NCBI GenBank assembly: GCA_902788555.1
Contig: CADAKQ010000004.1
Span: forward strand, 41,776-105,775
From: an uncultured Lachnospiraceae bacterium
GTDB lineage: Bacteria; Bacillota; Clostridia; Lachnospirales; Lachnospiraceae
Reading direction: 5' to 3'
Length of the DNA stretch: 64,000 bases
Part shown: piece after piece, positions 62,018 to 64,000 of the stretch
How positions within the stretch are numbered: the stretch's first letter is position 1
How the letters are laid out: each line of letters begins with the position of its first letter
The notes under the pieces: generated by a model
The model's database searches: none
The model's input: only the letters and a program-made list of their open reading frames with translations
What the model was told of the DNA's origin: nothing
Made by a program: the position numbers and the translations under genes

Positions 62018-64000
62018 ATGAAAATAACAAAAAAGTTAACGGCATTGCTTCTTACGCTTGCTATGGTACTGTCATTTATTCCGGCTAATACAGCGAGAGC
62101 AGATGACATGGTGTATTTTATCAACTTTGATAATGCTACGGTTGATACATCAGGTGCCAATGCAGTCATTACATTTAATGATACGAATGTTACAGCGACT
62201 GTTTCGGGTGTTGCAGAGGGATTTTCACAATGGAATGATGGCAAAGAGTTAAGGATTGCAAAAAACCATGAGACGGATATAACATTTACTCTTGATTCTA
62301 ATTTCGATGCTGAAACTATGGAGGTAAGTGTAAATGGACCAAACCAATATCATGGTAATTTGCAGGTCGAAGGAAATATAGCCATGTTCACAGGCTTGAT
62401 ATTACCTGATGGAGGTTTGAATCTTAATGTAACCAACAAGCAAAACAATGGGGGCGGCGGTGGAGAAAATCCTCAGCCGGTTGGAAATAAAAAGGCAAAG
62501 ATTAACCTTTCAGGTCCTGAAGGAAGCTGGCAGGTAGCCCCTATGGTTCGTGAGGAATATGATATTGTAACCGATGAATACTCAAGCATGGAGTACAGCA
62601 AATATGCATATGTAGTCGATGTATCCATAAATGGCGGACAAAGAACGGAAGCAGTCAGCCAGTATTCAAAGGGCATGGATTTATCAAGATATGCATCGCA
62701 GGAGATAACCTACAATAGAGAAGATAGTGAAGATAAAGTAGATATTAAGTTCTTCTCTAACTGGGGCAACAGAATAGAAAGCGTCACAATTAATGGTACA
62801 CCTTATGATATTCCGCTTAACTATGATGATAGAAATGCATGGTTAAATGCATTTGGCGAACAGGGAATAGGCTTTGTTATTGAAGATGTTCCTGTATCGA
62901 CTAATACAGATACTGACGGCAATGAAATATATAACATCGAGGTTAAGGTTCGTCCTATAACTGAGGAAGAGTGCTATATCGGTAACTTCCTTTGGTCAAA
63001 TGATGACAGAATGGATCCGGAAATAGCAGGTAATTATAATGATATGTATATCGGACATTCAAACCTTGAGCTTTTATCAATTACCTATGATGACGGAACA
63101 GGCGAGCATACTGTAGATTATGAAGATTTACTTGATGAAAATGGTAATGAAACCTTGCCGTTTATACATCAGAGTACCAATGTGGGCTTTGAAACCGGTA
63201 TAGAGATGAGCGAGATGGTTGTACCGGAGGGTTCATGGGTAACTATGAAGATTGAAACCAAGTACGGTTATCAGGTAAAATCCTTTGAGTGTAATGGAAG
63301 CGACATAAGACTTGGAGATACATCAGTATTCAGTTTCCGTATCGGTAAGGGTAACTTCCATATAGGAGCTCATGTTGAAAAGCAGGAGGACGAGGCTAAG
63401 GTTAAGGCTGACGTTATTTCGGATGCGACTGTTGAGCTTGCCGAAGGAACTCTTGATACAGGCTCTGCCCGCCTTGAGGTTTCGGATGCTGATATAAATG
63501 AAGCTAAGGCAACAGCATTTTCAGACGAAGCTTCCGAAGCAGGATATGATATAGAGTCCTATCTTGATATAAATCTTAATCAGGTTTTTTATAAAGGAAC
63601 GGGAAACAGTGATGATGTATGGGCTAATCCTATGGAGGATTTAGATAAAGCTGCTACCATTACGCTCACACTTGAGGATGGCGTTGGTTCAGAGGATGTG
63701 GTATTAATCCATAATATTCACGATGGAGAAGAGTTTGAGGTTATTGAGGTTGATTCCTATAATCCTGAGACAAATGAAATAACATTTAAAGCTGATTCCT
63801 TTTCAAATTTTGCCATAGCTAAAAAGGAAGAGAAGAAAGAAGATAAGAAGGAAGAAAAGAAGGAAGAAACAAAAGTTGAAGGAACAAAGTTTTCCACATA
63901 CGAGGGCAATACCTTCTATAAGGATGACAAGGGCGATGTAAGAGCCTATGATAAGGACGGCAAGCTTATAAGAGATGAGTTTAAGTGTGACGGAACCTAC
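62018..64000 (+). CDS. Secreted cell-surface protein, N-terminal part (runs off window)
   Basis: An open frame of 661 codons without a stop. The start is ATG 62018 after AAGGAGG. The signal peptide is MKITKKLTALLLTLAMVLSF with a cleavage site near ANTARA-DD. An extracellular region rich in beta strands follows, with a Gly/Asn/Pro linker (NNGGGGGENPQP, ~145). A Lys/Glu-rich linker (KKEEKKEDKKEEKKEE, ~605-622) comes before the last residues. Those residues (FYKDDKGDVRAYDKDGKLIRDEF, then CDGTY) look like the beginning of cell-wall or glucan-binding-type repeats. It is probably attached non-covalently to the wall. Enzyme activity is not evident. Confidence 0.75.
   Translation, partial: MKITKKLTALLLTLAMVLSFIPANTARADDMVYFINFDNATVDTSGANAVITFNDTNVTATVSGVAEGFSQWNDGKELRIAKNHETDITFTLDSNFDAETMEVSVNGPNQYHGNLQVEGNIAMFTGLILPDGGLNLNVTNKQNNGGGGGENPQPVGNKKAKINLSGPEGSWQVAPMVREEYDIVTDEYSSMEYSKYAYVVDVSINGGQRTEAVSQYSKGMDLSRYASQEITYNREDSEDKVDIKFFSNWGNRIESVTINGTPYDIPLNYDDRNAWLNAFGEQGIGFVIEDVPVSTNTDTDGNEIYNIEVKVRPITEEECYIGNFLWSNDDRMDPEIAGNYNDMYIGHSNLELLSITYDDGTGEHTVDYEDLLDENGNETLPFIHQSTNVGFETGIEMSEMVVPEGSWVTMKIETKYGYQVKSFECNGSDIRLGDTSVFSFRIGKGNFHIGAHVEKQEDEAKVKADVISDATVELAEGTLDTGSARLEVSDADINEAKATAFSDEASEAGYDIESYLDINLNQVFYKGTGNSDDVWANPMEDLDKAATITLTLEDGVGSEDVVLIHNIHDGEEFEVIEVDSYNPETNEITFKADSFSNFAIAKKEEKKEDKKEEKKEETKVEGTKFSTYEGNTFYKDDKGDVRAYDKDGKLIRDEFKCDGTY

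Overview
The window looks like a chromosomal segment of a low-GC, Gram-positive anaerobe of the Lachnospiraceae. A Butyrivibrio- or Pseudobutyrivibrio-like bacterium is my best guess, with no rRNA gene to confirm it. The evidence is strong GGAGG ribosome binding sites, occasional TTG and GTG starts, a tmk-yaaR-holB-ricT-yabB-rsmI block, a family II pyrophosphatase with CBS/DRTGG domains, a LoaP-type NusG paralogue, and many DUF4422, WbsX and LicD glycan genes.

Region 1 (1-29.1 kb, nearly all + strand) is a surface-glycan locus. After the tail of a polyol-phosphate dehydrogenase and a putative fucosyltransferase-fold enzyme comes loaP, which has an apparent second KOW domain. A pseudaminic acid pathway follows (pseB, pseC, pseG, pseF, pseI). 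Next come a MaoC-hotdog/left-handed beta-helix acyltransferase fusion and a formyltransferase, which together could install 3-hydroxybutyryl and formyl groups on the sugar. Then come a Gfo/Idh dehydrogenase, a DegT aminotransferase, GT-B-like proteins and a GNAT enzyme. From 16.7 to 29.1 kb, eight proteins carry one small Rossmann-like module. One is free-standing; in the others the module is fused to a radical SAM domain, WbsX, a NodB deacetylase, GT4, a HAD hydrolase or DUF4422. Two strong terminators close this run at 25.7 kb. A two-gene ATPase/TOPRIM-like (probably defensive) pair then separates two DUF4422 paralogues.

Region 2 (29.1-40.2 kb) mixes glycan genes (a GT with a helical-repeat tail, glf, an IspD/TarI-like cytidylyltransferase, a LicD-GT fusion) with three unrelated AAA-ATPase/PD-(D/E)XK proteins. 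A 78-bp promoter/operator repeat occurs twice around one of these, each copy accompanied by helically phased TGAAGT repeats.

Region 3 (40.2-64 kb) is housekeeping: pyrophosphatase, an HTH-GHKL-STAS regulator, tsaC, rpiB, and a complete F-type ATP synthase operon (atpZ, atpI-like, atpBEFHAGDC) whose c subunit has a sodium-binding signature. Then come two membrane-anchored extracytoplasmic proteins, the tmk-to-rsmI block, an XRE-type regulator and the start of a secreted surface protein that runs off the end. Three very long hairpins with unrelated arm sequences but shared internal architecture sit at gene boundaries around rpiB and the ATP synthase operon.
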